Positions 21,473-34,217 of a DNA stretch of 64,000 nt are shown one piece after another; position 1 is the stretch's first letter, and each line of letters starts with the position of its first letter. Both the position numbers and the translations under genes were made by a program. Source of the stretch: Drosophila miranda. Lineage: Eukaryota; Arthropoda; Insecta; Diptera; Drosophilidae. The DNA lies in assembly GCF_003369915.1 (NCBI RefSeq), contig NC_046673.1, positions 6,680,001-6,744,000 of the forward strand, read 5' to 3'. Below the pieces are notes generated by a model. It was not told the origin of the DNA and searched no databases. It worked only from the letters and a program-made list of their open reading frames with translations.

Positions 21473-22172
21473 TTATACCCGATACTCAAAATGAGTATTG
21501 GGGTATATTAGGTTTGTGGTAAAAGTGGATGTGTGTAACGTCCAGAAGGAATCGTTTCCGACCCCATAAAGTGTATATATTCTTGATCAGCATCAATAGC
21601 CGAGTCGATTCAGCCCTGTCTGTCTGTCCGTCCGTCCGTCCGTCTGTCCGTCTGTCCGTCCCCTTCAGCGCCTAGTGCTCAAAGACTATAAGAGCTAGAG
21701 CAACGATGTTTTGGATCCAGACTTCTGTGATATGTCACTGCTACAAAAATATTTCAAAACTTCGCCCCGCCCACTTCCGCCCCCACAAAGGACGAAAATC
21801 CGTGGCATCCACAATTTTAAAGATATGAGAAAACCAAAAACGTAGAATTGTAGAGAATGACCATATCTTTAAGACTGCGGAATCGGCACATTCGAGAAAA
21901 CTAAAAACGCAGAATCATAGATAATGACCATATCTATCAGATTGCTGAATCTGGATCAGATCAGATCATTTTTATAGCCAATAGGAACAAATCAATTTGC
22001 AGTGGCTACGCAGCGCCCGACGTCACGCTCAGACTGATTTTCTGTCTCTCTCGCACGCACTCTTTGTCGTGTCGTTTAATATTAGCGGCGTCTGCCGGAG
22101 GAGAGCCATACTGACTTAGTATCGGGTATAACCGTAGAGTTGCGGTGTCCGCAGCAACTCACAACGTTCCCC
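21473..22172 (+). mobile_element. INE-1/DINE-1-like non-autonomous Helitron, copy 1
   Basis: It begins near TATACCCGATACTCAAAATG and contains a (GTCC/GTCT)n block at 21617-21660. It ends after a potential hairpin, GAGTTGCGGTG...GCAACTC, followed by ACAACGTTCCCCCT. No coding capacity is seen. Such elements are abundant in the obscura group (ISY/SGM-type). The family call rests on remembered sequence features, not on a search. Confidence 0.7.
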
Positions 22173-22867
22173 CTCGTTTTTTTTTTACGAATATACGAAA
22201 CGAATGAATTGAAGGCACACTTGTTAATGATGTCTCTGTGTGAGTGTGTGTGTGGGACCTGTCCTGAAATATTCCAACAAATATTGAAGAAAAAAAATGT
22301 TGTGGTTTTATTTGAGCGAATTTACGAACCAATTCAAACGAATCGCGTAATGTAAAAAATTAAAAATTATGTATAGGAATGAATTCATAGCAGTATTTAA
22401 TGTTCTGATGCCCTCCACAGCCCCAGTTGTATGTGGTGGGGAACATCTTCTTAAATGTTATAAAAACTAAAATAAAATAAAAGAATATTTGTTTCCCACT
22501 ATGCGAATCTTTCTCCTTAAAAATGTATGTAAAATATATTTGATGGCATTTTTTGGAACGAATTCAAGGAACAATCTGTAATCCTTTGATGGTGCAAGAA
22601 ATTTTGTTTACAAAAATGTCTATATATGGTAAGAATTTAGGAACGATTTCAAGCTACAACACAATCTTGAGTGCTTTGAGGGCTGTGGCTGTCACAGCCA
22701 TTTGTGTGGTGTTCTTAAATATTCATAGTCCCCTTTTTGATGGGCATTGCATGCGACATGTATCTATAATTGCAACAATTATGGCAGGACAGGCCATCGA
22801 GCTGGACAAGTCGAAGAGCGCCTAACAATGTCAATTCGGAAACGGAACTCAAGGCAAGCGGTTCATC
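22173..22867. other. Intergenic sequence upstream of Ir8a
   Basis: AT-rich sequence with no convincing gene. The Ir8a promoter must lie here, but no clear TATA box or DRE was picked out. Confidence 0.45.
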
Positions 22868-25800
22868 ATGGTGCAGCTGGTACTCCTCCTCCTAGCTGTC
22901 GGCCACGCCCTGGCCAGTGCCGAAGAGCTGCTCAAGATAAGTGGGTTCCGCAGATTCGTGTTTCCTCTACAGACTCGTGAGTCTCTTTTTGCTTTCGCCC
23001 ACAGCCTTTTGGATAGAGCCCTTGCAGCGTGCAGAATTCGATGCGGATATGGTGGTGGTGCTCAAGGAGCTGGATGGCATGCGTCTGGACATCAAGGTGT
23101 CGGATGTCTCCCTGCCGTTGACCCGCTCCGAAGACGACAAGGATATGCAGCGCTGTAAGCCCAGAGAGATTTTTCGCACAATTTGATTTCTACTTGAAAA
23201 AATTTCCCATTTTTTCTCTGATTCAGTCTGTGAGATCTTAGCCAGCGAGGGTACCAGCATTGTCATAGATCTCACCTACAGCCACTGGCCGGAGGGCTAC
23301 AATATGCTGCGTGCCCAGGGCATTGCCTATGTGCGGATGGAGCGCATGCTGCGACCCTTTCTGGAGATGTTTGGGGCCTTCATGCGCCAGAAGCGGGCCA
23401 ATAATGTGGCGATGGTATTTCAAAATTCCAGGGATGCCGAGGAGGCCATGCAGCAGATGATCATTGGTTATCCATTCCGTACGCTGATCCTCGATGCCAG
23501 TGCGAGTGACAACCCCAGGGGGGATTTTGTGCAGCGCATACGAGCCTTGAGGCCCACGCCCAACTATGTGGCGATGTTTGCCCGCGGTGCGGCCATGAAT
23601 GGACTCTTCGATAAGGTGAGTCCTGGCGGGGCACGTATTGCGGAATTGATTGCACTCTTTTGGTTTTGTGATAGGCGCAAAAGGGTGGCATATTTGAGCG
23701 ACCCACCGAATGGCACTTCGTTTTTCTGGATACCCGCGATCGGGTCTTCAAATACAAGCGCCAGGCGGAGCTGGCCAATCGTTTTACCCTAAATGCCCGG
23801 GCTATCTGCAGGTCCATGCCCATGCCGGATCTTTACTGCGGCAGCGGATTCACAGTAAGAGCAGCCACAGCCCCGCCAGGATTCGATCCTCTTTAAAGAC
23901 CATTTCATTCCTCTCTATATCCTTCGATGCAGATGCAGCGGGCCATGCTGCTGAATGTGCTGCGGTGTCTGATCAATGCCGCTCAGATGAGTCCGGAGAT
24001 GCCGCAGCCCATCTACGTGGAGTGCAATGGCACTTCCTCCTCCTCCACAACCGCCGCATCCTCGACGGAGCTGGCTACAGCGGAGCCCGATCTAGAGTCC
24101 GGCTCCTGGCTGGACTGGGTGCAATGGAGCAACTTTCTGACCTTTGCCCCGCCCGTGGTTCGGTATCCGGATGAATTGGAGGCGGGTCAGCCCACAGCAG
24201 TCGTCCTGCCGGCCCTCACCTTTGCCGTAAACATCTCCGCTGGCTACTATTCCAGCGAGCATGAGGCCAAGACCGATCTGGCCATGTGGTCGACCCTGGG
24301 CGGTGGTACGCTGCGTCTCCTGAACGAAACGCTCAGTCCGGCGCGTCGTTTCTTTCGCATTGGCACCGCCGAGAGCATGCCCTGGAGCTACTTGCGGCGC
24401 AACGAGAAAACCGGCGAGCTGCTACGCGACCGCAAGGGAGAGCCCATCTGGGAGGGGTACTGCATTGACTTTATTCAGCGGCTCTCGCAGAAGCTCAACT
24501 TCGAGTACGAGATCGTGGCCCCCCAGACGGGGCACATGGGCGAGATGAACGAGGAAAACGAATGGGACGGGGTGGTGGGGGATCTGGTGCGGGGCGAGAC
24601 CGACATTGCCATTGCCGCCCTGAAGATGTACTCGGAACGGGAGGAGGTCATCGATTTCCTGCCGCCCTACTACGAACAGACGGGCATTTCCATCGTGATC
24701 CGCAAACCAGTGCGCAAGACATCCCTGTTCAAGTTCATGACCGTCTTGCGGCTGGAGGTGTGGCTGAGCATTGTGGCCGCCCTGGTGGGCACGGCCTTCA
24801 TGATCTGGTTCATGGACAAGTACTCGCCATATAGCTCGAGGAACAACCGGGCCGCCTATCCGTATGCCTGTCGAGAGTTTACGCTGCGGGAGAGCTTCTG
24901 GTTTGCCCTCACCTCGTTCACGCCGCAGGGCGGTGGCGAGGCGCCAAAGGCCATTTCCGGCCGGATGTTGGTGGCCGCCTACTGGCTGTTTGTGGTCCTC
25001 ATGCTGGCCACATTCACGGCTAATCTGGCCGCCTTCCTTACGGTGGAGCGCATGCAGACGCCGGTCCAGTCGCTGGAGCAGCTGGCCCGCCAATCGCGCA
25101 TCAACTACACGGTCGTTATGGAATCGGATACGCATCAGTATTTTATCAATATGAAGTTTGCGGAGGATACGCTTTACCGCATGTGGAAGGAGCTGGCTCT
25201 GAACGCCTCCAAGGACTTTAAGAAGTTCCGCATCTGGGATTATCCGATCAAGGAACAGTACGGACACATTTTGCTGGCCATCAACAGTTCGTTGCCGGTG
25301 AAGGACGCCCGACAGGGGTTCGACAATGTGGATGCCCATGAGAATGCCGATTATGCCTTCATCCATGACTCGGCGGAGATCAAGTACGAGATAACCAGAA
25401 ACTGCAATCTGACGGAGGTGGGCGAGGTGTTTGCCGAACAGCCATATGCGGTGGCCGTCCAGCAGGGCAGCCATCTGGGCGACGAGCTCAGCTATGCCAT
25501 ACTGGAGCTGCAGAAGGATCGGTTCTTCGAGGAGCTCAAGACCAGGTACTGGAATCAATCGAATCTGCGCAATTGTCCGATCTCCGAGGACCAGGAGGGC
25601 ATCACCTTGGAGAGCCTGGGGGGTGTGTTCATAGCCACACTCTTTGGCCTAGTCCTGGCCATGATCACCCTCGGCCTGGAGGTGGTGTACTTTAAGAAGC
25701 GCAAGGACACCTTGGAGGCAACCATCACCCAGGTGAAACCCATTGAGGCGGCAGAGGAAGGCGGCACTGCCACTGAAGCTGAAGCAAGCAAAAAGGCCGC

Positions 25801-25993
25801 CTGGCATATACCACTGGACAAGCACAGATCGGCCAAGGTATCGCCGCCGCCCTCCTTTGAGGTGGCCACATTCCGGGGCAAAAAGATGCCGCCAAGGGTA
25901 ACGCTGGGCGATGGCAAGTTCAAGCCGCGGCTTGGCCTGCAATCGCGTCGAAAATTAGGAGCACTTGATGCTTCAATGGGTTACATGGAATGA
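22868..25993 (+). CDS. Ir8a: Ionotropic receptor co-receptor Ir8a
   Basis: Five exons: 22868-22940, 23005-23154, 23227-23615, 23675-23854 and 23933-25993. Phases agree and give 950 aa, against ~936 in D. melanogaster. A signal peptide (MVQLVLLLLAVGHALASA) is followed by a long amino-terminal domain, which among IRs is kept only in Ir8a and Ir25a. Then come ligand-binding half S1 (FFRIGTAESMPWSYL), M1 (VWLSIVAALVGTAFMIWF), a pore loop, M2 with ATFTANLAAFLT (the iGluR SYTANLAAF position), S2 and M3 (GVFIATLFGLVLAMITLGLEV), with a cytoplasmic tail. It forms channels with acid-sensing IRs in coeloconic olfactory neurons. The exon 1 donor is taken as A|GTGGGT, giving ITFWIEPLQ. That donor is not the strongest possible but fits the frame. 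Confidence 0.93.
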
Positions 25994-26194
25994 TTATCTT
26001 GGCAGTTAGGGACCGAGCCCAGTTCTACCTGAAGGCCTTCCGACGGGAACGTTGGATTATATTCAGAAGCGTGCACCGGAGCAGCTCTAAGTTAAAAACA
26101 CATATTTATTCCAATTTCAATAATTTAAAAATAAATTTCATCCCACGGTACGGGGCGGTAAATCAAAGAGTGTGATCGTGAAACAGTGCAGTGA

Positions 26195-26270
26195 CATTTT
26201 TTGAAAATGAGACGGTATATTTCTGAGGGTTAGACCGTATATTTTATGGATATATTCGCAGTCACGCTGT
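26195..26270 (+). repeat. Promoter-like repeat segment
   Basis: Contains GAGACGGTATATTTCTGAGG and AGACCGTATATTTTAT, then CAGTCACGCTG. This is the same run of Motif 6 words followed by a Motif 1-like word as on the reverse strand at 14062-14150. Confidence 0.65.
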
Positions 26271-26871
26271 TTTCTTGCCACCATGTCCAGCTCACACACC
26301 TTGAAAGTGTCTATACCTTTCCTAGTATTTTATAAAATTTTCCATTATTTTTTACGACTAGTTATAGGCCCATCCTCTTGTTCAATGCACCAATAAAATG
26401 CCATTTGGAGCCATGTCGTAGGCTAATACTCTAATACTAATTGGGGATTAGCATGGAATTTCTAATAGTTTGACTATTAAATCTAAATTTGTTGAAAAAT
26501 GTAAGAAAAATAAATGGTGAAATTGTATGGTCTATGTGCAGTTGCCACCGTGTAGCGAAATGTGTACTAAAACTAATGACAGTATCGCTTTGCGACTTTT
26601 GGAAACAATTTTGAATATTTTACATTTCATCTTTTTACATTACATATTTAATAATACAGAAATACTATAAAAAAAGTATAGGAGTATGCAAGGTGTTAGT
26701 CCTAAACGGGGGACAATTCTGTGTGCTCTACAAAATAATCGCAATACGTAACTATAATCTGACTTGAGTTTTGACATTTCTAGTTTCAACCTTGTTTTAT
26801 AAACAATTCAATAAAGATGAGATAGTCGTGTAGGAACGATTGCGTCAATCTTATAAAATGGTGACAAATAA

Positions 26872-26962
26872 TTCGTCAGTATATTTTTGGTTTATTTTGT
26901 AAATTTGTGACGTATATTTCAGTCAGACCGTATATCTTATCAATAAGTCCGTCACAAATAAA
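26872..26962 (+). promoter_or_regulatory. Promoter-like repeat upstream of the GPR107-like gene
   Basis: Contains TTCGTCAGTATATTTTTGG, GACGTATATTTCAGTCAGACC, TATCTTATCAATAAGTCCG and TCACA. It has the same word order as the repeat at 50500-50575, extended by the DRE-like and Motif 1-like end seen near mxc. Confidence 0.6.
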
Positions 26963-27152
26963 ACGAAATAAATTCGTAATATATTTTGATAAAGGTGTGA
27001 AAAATTATAAGTTATAGGTGTCAAACGAAACCAATCAATTGCAACCTTTTCAATCAAAGCAGGCAGGCACTCTAATTTGTTGTCTCTTCGGGAACAGAGT
27101 CACAAAAGGTGCCACGAGACGACAACATCGCGAGAGGCGAAAATTCAACAAA

Positions 27153-29874
27153 ATGCGTGCGCTGAGGATATCCCCGAAGCAGGTGCCACCGGCGCACATC
27201 TTAAATATTAAATCAATAGTTTTGCTGGTTATTGTCACACTATTGAGCGCTCCCCATGCTGTGCTATCGCGTAAACATCACCTGGAAGTTCGCGTAAGTT
27301 TGTAAAGACATGTCGACAGACCACCCCCCACGTCCCATCCATCCCACCATCTTCAACCGGCAATGGCACCTGACTCATATTTTCTTGTAACCAACTATCA
27401 CACAACACAGAACGATATGCGGCCCTACATTGCACTGAGCACATTCGGTTTTTACACCAACGGCCATTTGGATGTGCAGCTCAGTAAGCTGACCATTGAC
27501 GGAGAGAATTCCTCGGACTTGGTAAGTACATATAATGTAGAACCCTTAAGCTTAAGCATCCTTCTAACCCTTGTCTGACTGTGCAGTTCGGTCTGTCGCT
27601 GGACAAGACCACCATTGACCAATTGAATCCCTATCTGGACTCCCATCAAAACAAATGCATACTCGAGGAGCCGCCAAATATGCAGACCAGGGGACCCATA
27701 CTATTCTTTGTCCTAGATCTGAAGGAGCTAAAGTGAGTAGCCGTTTTGCAAGGCGCATACACGCACACTGGCACGTTTCCCTTCATACACAGAGTGCGCG
27801 TAAAGTGCTCTCCCGAATGGGGCAATATGCACATTTACAAGGATATCACCTCGCGGCACAAGCGCAACTCTTTGGCCAAGGTCAGTGACTCGGCGCTCTT
27901 CAGGCAGCGTCGTGATGTCCCACCGCAATATTCTGCCGAAGGCGCCGATGACTTGGACGAACATTCAGTGGAGGATCCCATGGATACTGAAGAGCTGAGA
28001 CAGCCACATGTCTTAAAACCATCGTCGCCAATCGCCGTAGTGGGTAAAATCGAAATGCCAGTCGATGCAAAGCCCAGCCCCAAAGTCTCGGCTGATGCCA
28101 AAATGCAGAATGGGGCTGCTCCCGAGACTGTGAAGGCAGCACCGGCCAAGATTCCCGAACAACTTATCCTGGACAAGGAGCGTTTAAACTCGCTGCTTAA
28201 TCCCGTATACAAGCCACAGAAGAAGGCTGATATCAAACAGGAGGCTGCTGCCGAGCCAAAGGCTTCTGCTGCTGTTGCTGCACCCAAGGAAGCGGAAGTT
28301 GCACCAGCCCCCAAACAGCAGCCAGTGGAGGCGCCAAAGGTGGCTTCAGTCCCACCAGCAGCTGCTGTAGCAGCAGGCTCAGCGGCTGACACTGAATCCG
28401 ACAAGACCAAAGTCGAAAACGGTGCTGAAGAAGTGGCGCCAGCTCCAGTTAATCCCTGGCCCTCTGAGCTGGACCCCTTTCCCGGCGAAAGTCTGCCCGA
28501 AATGGGGGAGAGCAACAACTTGTACAAGTCGTACAAGCAATCGCATAATGCACTGTGCAAGGACTCTACGCTGCCGCTGGACAGACAGGTCATCCAGGGC
28601 GTGACATATTACAACTTTACCTTCTCCATGCTGGTGGCCTCACTGCTGGATGAGGGCCTCTACAACTTGTACTTCCATGCCTGTCCCAATTACTATGCGC
28701 CCAAAATAGTGTCCTTCAATGTGAGTTGCCTGCCCGCCCCTCCCCGCGAAATGGGGATATATGTTAACCATTTTCCTTTAACTTATGTTTTCTCTCAGGT
28801 GGACATAGAGGAGAATAACAATGGCAACTATCTGTCGGCGGGCGAGATGCCCCTGCCCGCGCTGTACTTTATGATGAGTCTGCTCTTCTTCCTGTCCGGC
28901 CTCTTTTGGGTGTTCATCCTAAAGAAGAGCAAGCACACTGTGTATAAAATTCATTACTTGATGGCTGTGCTGGTGTTCCTCAAGTCGCTCTCCCTGATGT
29001 TCCATTCAATCAACTACCATTTCATTGAGAAGCGTGGCGAACATGTGGAGACCTGGGCAATACTCTACTATATAGCCCATCTGCTCAAGGGGGCTGTGCT
29101 CTTTATAACAATTGTCCTCATTGGCACTGGCTGGACCTTCATCAAGCACATCCTCTCGGACAAGGACAAGAAGATCTTTATGATCGTGATTCCACTGCAA
29201 GTGAGTACCACCTTGTGTGCCATCTTTTTGGATCGAACATTCTGTACTATAACTTGTCTTTATTCTGTATTCTGTGTGTATAGGTTCTGGCTAATGTGGC
29301 CCAAATCATCACAGATGAATCGGATCAGAGCGATGCCGAGTTCCGCACTTGGCACAACATTTTCTTCTTTGTGGATCTGCTGTGCTGCGGTGCCATACTG
29401 TTTCCCATTGTGTGGTCCATACGGCACCTGCATGAGGCCTCGGCCACCGACGGCAAGGCGGCCATCAATTTGCGCAAACTGAAGCTCTTCCGCCAGTTCT
29501 ACATTATGATCGTTTGCTATATCTACTTTACGCGCATCATTGTCGATCTGCTCCAGATGACGGTGGTGTTCCAGTATGCCTGGCTAGACGAAATGTTTCG
29601 CGAGATGGCCACCTATGTGTTCTTCGTGCTGACGGGCTATAAATTCCGTCCAGTTTCATCGCATCCATATTTCACAGTGCCCGACGACGATGATGACGAT
29701 GAGGTGGAGGTACTCACTGGTTCTGGCCTTACCGAAACAGTGCATCGCATCAAGCCCCTGAATCGCGGCAGCCATGGCAGCGGCTCTGCTGGTAGCATAA
29801 CTATCATCGAGGGCAATGAGGATGAGCGCGAGAATCTAATTGCAAAACGAGAATCAAGTCATGAATACGATTAG
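27153..29874 (+). CDS. GPR107/GPR108-like seven-transmembrane protein
   Basis: Six exons: 27153-27293, 27411-27521, 27587-27732, 27793-28720, 28799-29200 and 29284-29874, giving 772 aa. A signal peptide (SIVLLVIVTLLSAPHAVLS) is followed by a luminal domain (GFYTNGHLDVQLSKLTI), then an Ala/Pro/Lys-rich low-complexity insert (~170-380) that human GPR107 lacks at this length. Seven hydrophobic segments of the Lung-7-TM type follow, starting PALYFMMSLLFFLSGLFWVF. The tail is acidic (YKFRPVSSHPYF...DDDDDD), like the GPR107 tail. Family members sit in the Golgi/trans-Golgi and affect retrograde transport. The D. melanogaster orthologue is probably the X-linked GPR107 homologue, but no symbol is assigned. 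Confidence 0.88.
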
Positions 29875-30240
29875 GCGATAAGAAAACACACACTATACAA
29901 CCAATCCAATCTATTTAAAAATATTCCAATGCATAGTCTTTAGTCGTTCCCTCTCCCCCCACGAAGGTCTCGCCGGATCTTCGCCCTGAAATTCTAGCAA
30001 TATACTACACAAGTTTACCCGCGAGGAAGAAAGGATTGTGTGTGTGTGTGTGTGTGAATTAGGTCATATTTTGGTTCAGTAGCAAACCTTTTATTACGTT
30101 TAGTATAACATTATGATACACTACAAATACTTGAGTTTAAATCATCATCGTAAATAAGAAAGGAAAAGTAGCTAGCAGTAACTTAGAATGGAATGGGAAG
30201 AGAATAATCTCAATTTGTGAACGGCACAGCATTCAGTGGA

Positions 30241-30272
<32 letters not shown>

Positions 30273-30597
30273 GAGGCCCCGTCCAGCGCCCAGGCGGAAG
30301 ACACATTTGTAAATAATTACCTAATAATCCAACGCACCGAACGCTGCTTCTGAATCTTTCCCGGCCCCCCTCCCCCCTCTACTATATATAAATACACCAT
30401 ACTGTATATGTTTAAACTTATGTATAATTTTAACAAAATATAACAAAGCTTTAATATATAAACCAGGAGATTAAACATCTTATACCTATTCCCAACCCAT
30501 GGTTCAATAAGTCCCCGACTGTAGAAGTTTTAATTTACTCTTAAACATAGAGTCCAGTCCAATGTATTTTATAGAAGTTCCACTTTCCGCCTCCTTT
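29875..30597. other. 3' UTR/intergenic with simple repeats
   Basis: Mostly the likely 3' UTR of the GPR107-like gene, with several AATATAAAC/TTAAAC-type A-rich stretches. It holds a (TG)n run at 30037-30056 and a (GA)n run at 30248-30272. No gene is seen. Confidence 0.5.
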
Positions 30598-31462
30598 TTA
30601 TACCCGATCCAGACATCTGTGATATGTCACTGCTACAAAAATTTTTCAAAACTTTGCCCCGCCCACTTCCGCCCCCACAAAGGACGAAAATCTGTGGCAT
30701 CCACATTTTTAAAGATACGATAAAACCAAAAACGCAGAATCGTAGAGGATGACTATATGTAATAGAGTGTAAAGTCTCAACCAGATCGTATAATTATTAT
30801 AGCCAGAATCAAGAAAACAATTTCATTCTTTCTCGCTCTGTCTCTCTCTAACACACAGGTTTCATGGTCGGCTTTGCCAATTGCAAAATATGAGTTCAAG
30901 GATCTCAGAACCTATAAGATCCAGAGCAACCAAATTTGGTATCCACACTCCTGTGATATCGGACCTTGACCGTTTCGTGTCCAAATTTCGCCACACCCCC
31001 TTCCGCCACCGCAAAGGACGAAAATCTGGGGCATCCACAAATCTCAGAGACTATTAAGGCTAGAGTAACCAAATTTGGTATCCGCACTTCTGTTAGATCT
31101 CACTATAAAACGTATATCTCAGAATTTCGCTCCACCCCCTTCCGCCCCCACAAAGGACGAAAATCTGTTGCATTCACAATATTGCACATTCGAGAAAACT
31201 AAAAACGCAGAATCATAGATAAGGACCATATCTATCAGATTGCTGAATCTGGACCAGATCAGATAATTTTTATAGCCAAACGGAACAAATCAATTTGCAC
31301 TGGCTACGCCACGCTCAGACTGATTTTCTGTCTCCCTCGCACGCACTCTTTTTCGTGTCGTTTAATATAAGCGGCGTCTGCCGGAGGAGAGCATACTGAC
31401 TAAGTATCGGGTATAACTGTAGAGTTGCGGTGTACGCAGCAACTCACAACGTTCCCCCTTTT
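30598..31462 (+). mobile_element. INE-1/DINE-1-like non-autonomous Helitron, copy 2
   Basis: It begins TATACCCGATCCAGAC and ends with the same GAGTTGCGGTG...GCAACTCACAACGTTCCCCC hairpin end as 21473-22172. Inside, a module containing CCCCTTCCGCC(A/C)CC and AAAGGACGAAAATCT occurs three times (near 30660, 30995 and 31135). It lacks the 5' GTCC block, so it is rearranged. No coding capacity is seen. Confidence 0.7.
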
Positions 31463-32012
31463 TGTAAATGGTTTTTTAATGCTCCCCCTAAAAAACTCGC
31501 TCAAATCAATTATGATTATGATATAAGTTTGTTTGAGTTTTGGAAATTGTTAAAAGAGCTAAATCATGTATGTGACTTTGGTAGATAAATTTCCACTTGT
31601 AGCGTTGCGTCCTGATAAAACACCAAACGCTGTACGCATCGCGGCAATACTTTTTGTATGCCCAACACATAATGGTAGAATGTTTAACGAAAAATGCTGT
31701 TCTCTGCTATCTCAAGCATTTTTTATTCTGTCAATCGGTATATATCATTTTGTTTCCAGCATTCGCAATGCTCCGATGTACGCGTTTAGCATTTAGCATA
31801 CCATTCAGCAATTGTTGATTCGTGGGCAGGACTCTGCTGTGGTATCAATCAAGCCCGTTCTTGGCTTCAAAGTTATTATCAATTGCTTGCCATCAGTCTA
31901 CACAAAAGGTTGTAGCTTCTAAGAAGAATATAAATAATTTGCAAACAGTTACAGTTGGGGGACGGGAGTAATCGGGGAACCTTTATTGAACCCTGGGATA
32001 CTATTTCTACCA
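31463..32012. other. Intergenic sequence downstream of Gr8a
   Basis: No gene, RNA or clear repeat was recognised. The part near 31950-32012 is the presumed Gr8a 3' UTR. Confidence 0.4.
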
Positions 32013-33389
32013 TTATTGATTGCTAAACTTTGGTATAAATTGAATGGTGTAGATGATGTAGGTGCCCACCGAACAGACAATCTGTAAGCACAAAAAGAGT
32101 TGGAATAAATCTTTTTGAAATCTCTCTCTGGATAGGATACTCCCAAAACGCACCCGCGTGAGCAGACAACAGTCCAAGATGGTGACGCCCAGGCAATTGA
32201 TGCACAGTGGCTGATGAAGGATTTGCAAAGAAAAGTTCTGAATCTGCAAAAATGATTCAAGATTACAATAAGAGATGGTCTCGTAGTAGAGTAAGCTGGG
32301 CGTGCGTTACCTGCAAAGAGAGATCTGCAAAGCCACAACATCCCGTTTCCGTGACAATATTGTGCAGCTGATAGGCTATCCGTGGAACTATCACCATGCA
32401 GCTCTGCGAGGCATAGATGAAGGCGGGTATCTCGAACAAGGCGGGCAAAATCAAGGAGTAATCTGTACACCCCCAAGCAGAAAGACTCGTATGCACTCGG
32501 ATGGACCTACTCGAATGGACTTACCCAAATTGGCAATGGATATGTAGATGGTGTAGTACATAAAATAGCAATCGACTGCAATCCGCACATAGATCGAGAG
32601 CAGAACGGTCAGTGTGGAGAAGCGAAAGGCCCGCTGGAAGCAGGTGTACATCTCATGGACATCGTTGTAGACGCACTGCTTCTGCAACAGCCGGCGGCGC
32701 AGGAAGTGCCCAAAGTCCTTGAAGCTGCGACCCGTTAGGCTGGCAAATCGCGAGTACTCTGCCAGTAGGGAAAGCTCCCGTTCGAGCTGGGCCAGCTGCT
32801 GGCGGAGCAGCTCCATGTGCAGCACAAACTGTACGTTCCGCATGTACATGATGAAAACGAGCGGCTCGAATGTGCTCCAGAAGAGTATCAAGTGCATGTC
32901 GGCGGGCTGCACCTGCCACAGCCAGATGTTGATGAGAATCTCCCCCACCAAGATGCCGTACAGCGAGATCAGGTAGCGTCGGTACTGACGCAATTCGCTC
33001 CGTATGGAGACTGGCCGGGACAGCCGCCAACTGGCGTGCTGCTGTTGCCTGTTGAGCTTCCCATGGAGCCACCAGAAGCGGGCCAGGGGCCGCTGGCTGG
33101 CCATCGTCTCAGCATAGATGGACAGCACTGCAAGCTCTGAGAATATGAACTTCATGCCATCGTTCACGCAGCCGAACAGGTCGCCCTTATAGAGAAACTC
33201 CAGATCGCTGGTCAGGCACACGGCTACCATTCCACTCAACCCCATAAGGATGAACAGGCTCCAGGCTCGGAGCAATTGGCGTGTCCTGTGCGGCCGTTCA
33301 TCCCCTGGCAGAGGCAGGCCATGGAAGCCGAGCACCTGGTAGACACGCAGATGAAAGTGCAGGACGCGGCCCAAACGCCCGCTCATCAT
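32013..33389 (-). CDS. Gr8a: Gustatory receptor Gr8a
   Basis: Four exons on the minus strand: 33389-32525, 32462-32311, 32243-32154 and 32081-32013, giving 391 aa (D. melanogaster Gr8a has 385). Several hydrophobic segments are visible ([51 protein letters not shown]). The last exons give the insect Gr signature region, [20 protein letters not shown] followed by [11 protein letters not shown], the family's TYhhhhhQF motif. The intron positions in the C-terminal part are typical of Grs. In D. melanogaster Gr8a detects L-canavanine and acts in pheromone responses. It lies near Ir8a, as expected for the region 8 block, and no defect is visible. Confidence 0.9.
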
Positions 33390-34217
33390 ATGTATACTGG
33401 CCTCTGTCCTCGGGCTTCTGACTAAGACTACTGGCTTTCAGGGTTATCCCTTCGACACATCTTCAGTGGCTGATGGCAACTGCTGATTGGATACCATGGT
33501 ATGTGTGTACGTTAAGCATCCAAGGTTGTATCCATTATGTGTGTCAGCCCAAAGGAAGCAGATAGGAACTTATGTATAAGCCAAACCGACTGGAGTACCC
33601 TGTACCTAAGAGTTTTGGCTATTTATTTCATTCCAATCAGAATCGAAGGTTTTGTATTGCTCGAAGTACTGCCCAAAAAATCGTACCTTCTGAGCATCCG
33701 CTTAGGGCCACTGCTCCCAATTTTTCGAGTTATTCAGCCAGATGCAAAAGTGTCAAAGAGAATGCCTGTGAATGTAAACACAAAATACATGTCTTGTGGG
33801 TCGATAAAGTGGTTACTATATCCTATACTCAAAGGGAGTAGCGGTTCATTAGATTGGTGTAGACCCCACCGCGGGCTTAGGGTATCTTTCTAGTCGCACA
33901 TGCCCGTCTATAATTCTATTATTTAAGCATATGGGTCACCGAATGACTGACATAACTCATTTCATTAGCTTAAGTAGCGACCGGATCGGGTCGGAGAGAA
34001 GAAGTTCTCTCTCTCTCTCTCTCTGTTTCTGTCACTAACTCTGAGCGTTTAAAACCACTTTCCAACCGGTTCCCACAAACAATAAAGACATATGCACATA
34101 GGTACTCGTACATTCAAAGTCTATATTTTTCTGCTCTGCTCTTATCAACTATGAAAAAAAAGGGCAATAAATAAGTCTACATTTAGGGGGGGGGGGAGGG
34201 GCGGAGGGGCAGCTCCG
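33390..34217. other. Gr8a upstream/intergenic region
   Basis: No gene is recognised. Simple sequence includes (CT)n at 34007-34024 and a G-rich run at 34187-34210 near the end of the next gene. Short open frames at 33537-33893 look spurious. Confidence 0.45.

Larger units (their letters stand above)
25994..27152. other. Ir8a to GPR107-like intergenic region
   Basis: AT-rich sequence with no gene seen. It carries two promoter-like repeat segments (listed separately). The second lies ~190 bp before the downstream ATG and is probably part of that gene's promoter. Confidence 0.5.

Noticed and set aside
24422-25558. 378-codon minus-strand frame inside Ir8a
   Set aside because: Antisense shadow of a strongly supported receptor exon.
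31566-31796. 76-codon frame near 31.6 kb considered as a small gene
   Set aside because: No signal peptide, domain or splice support.
33537-33893. 118-codon frame upstream of Gr8a
   Set aside because: Random-looking composition and no homology that I can recognise.
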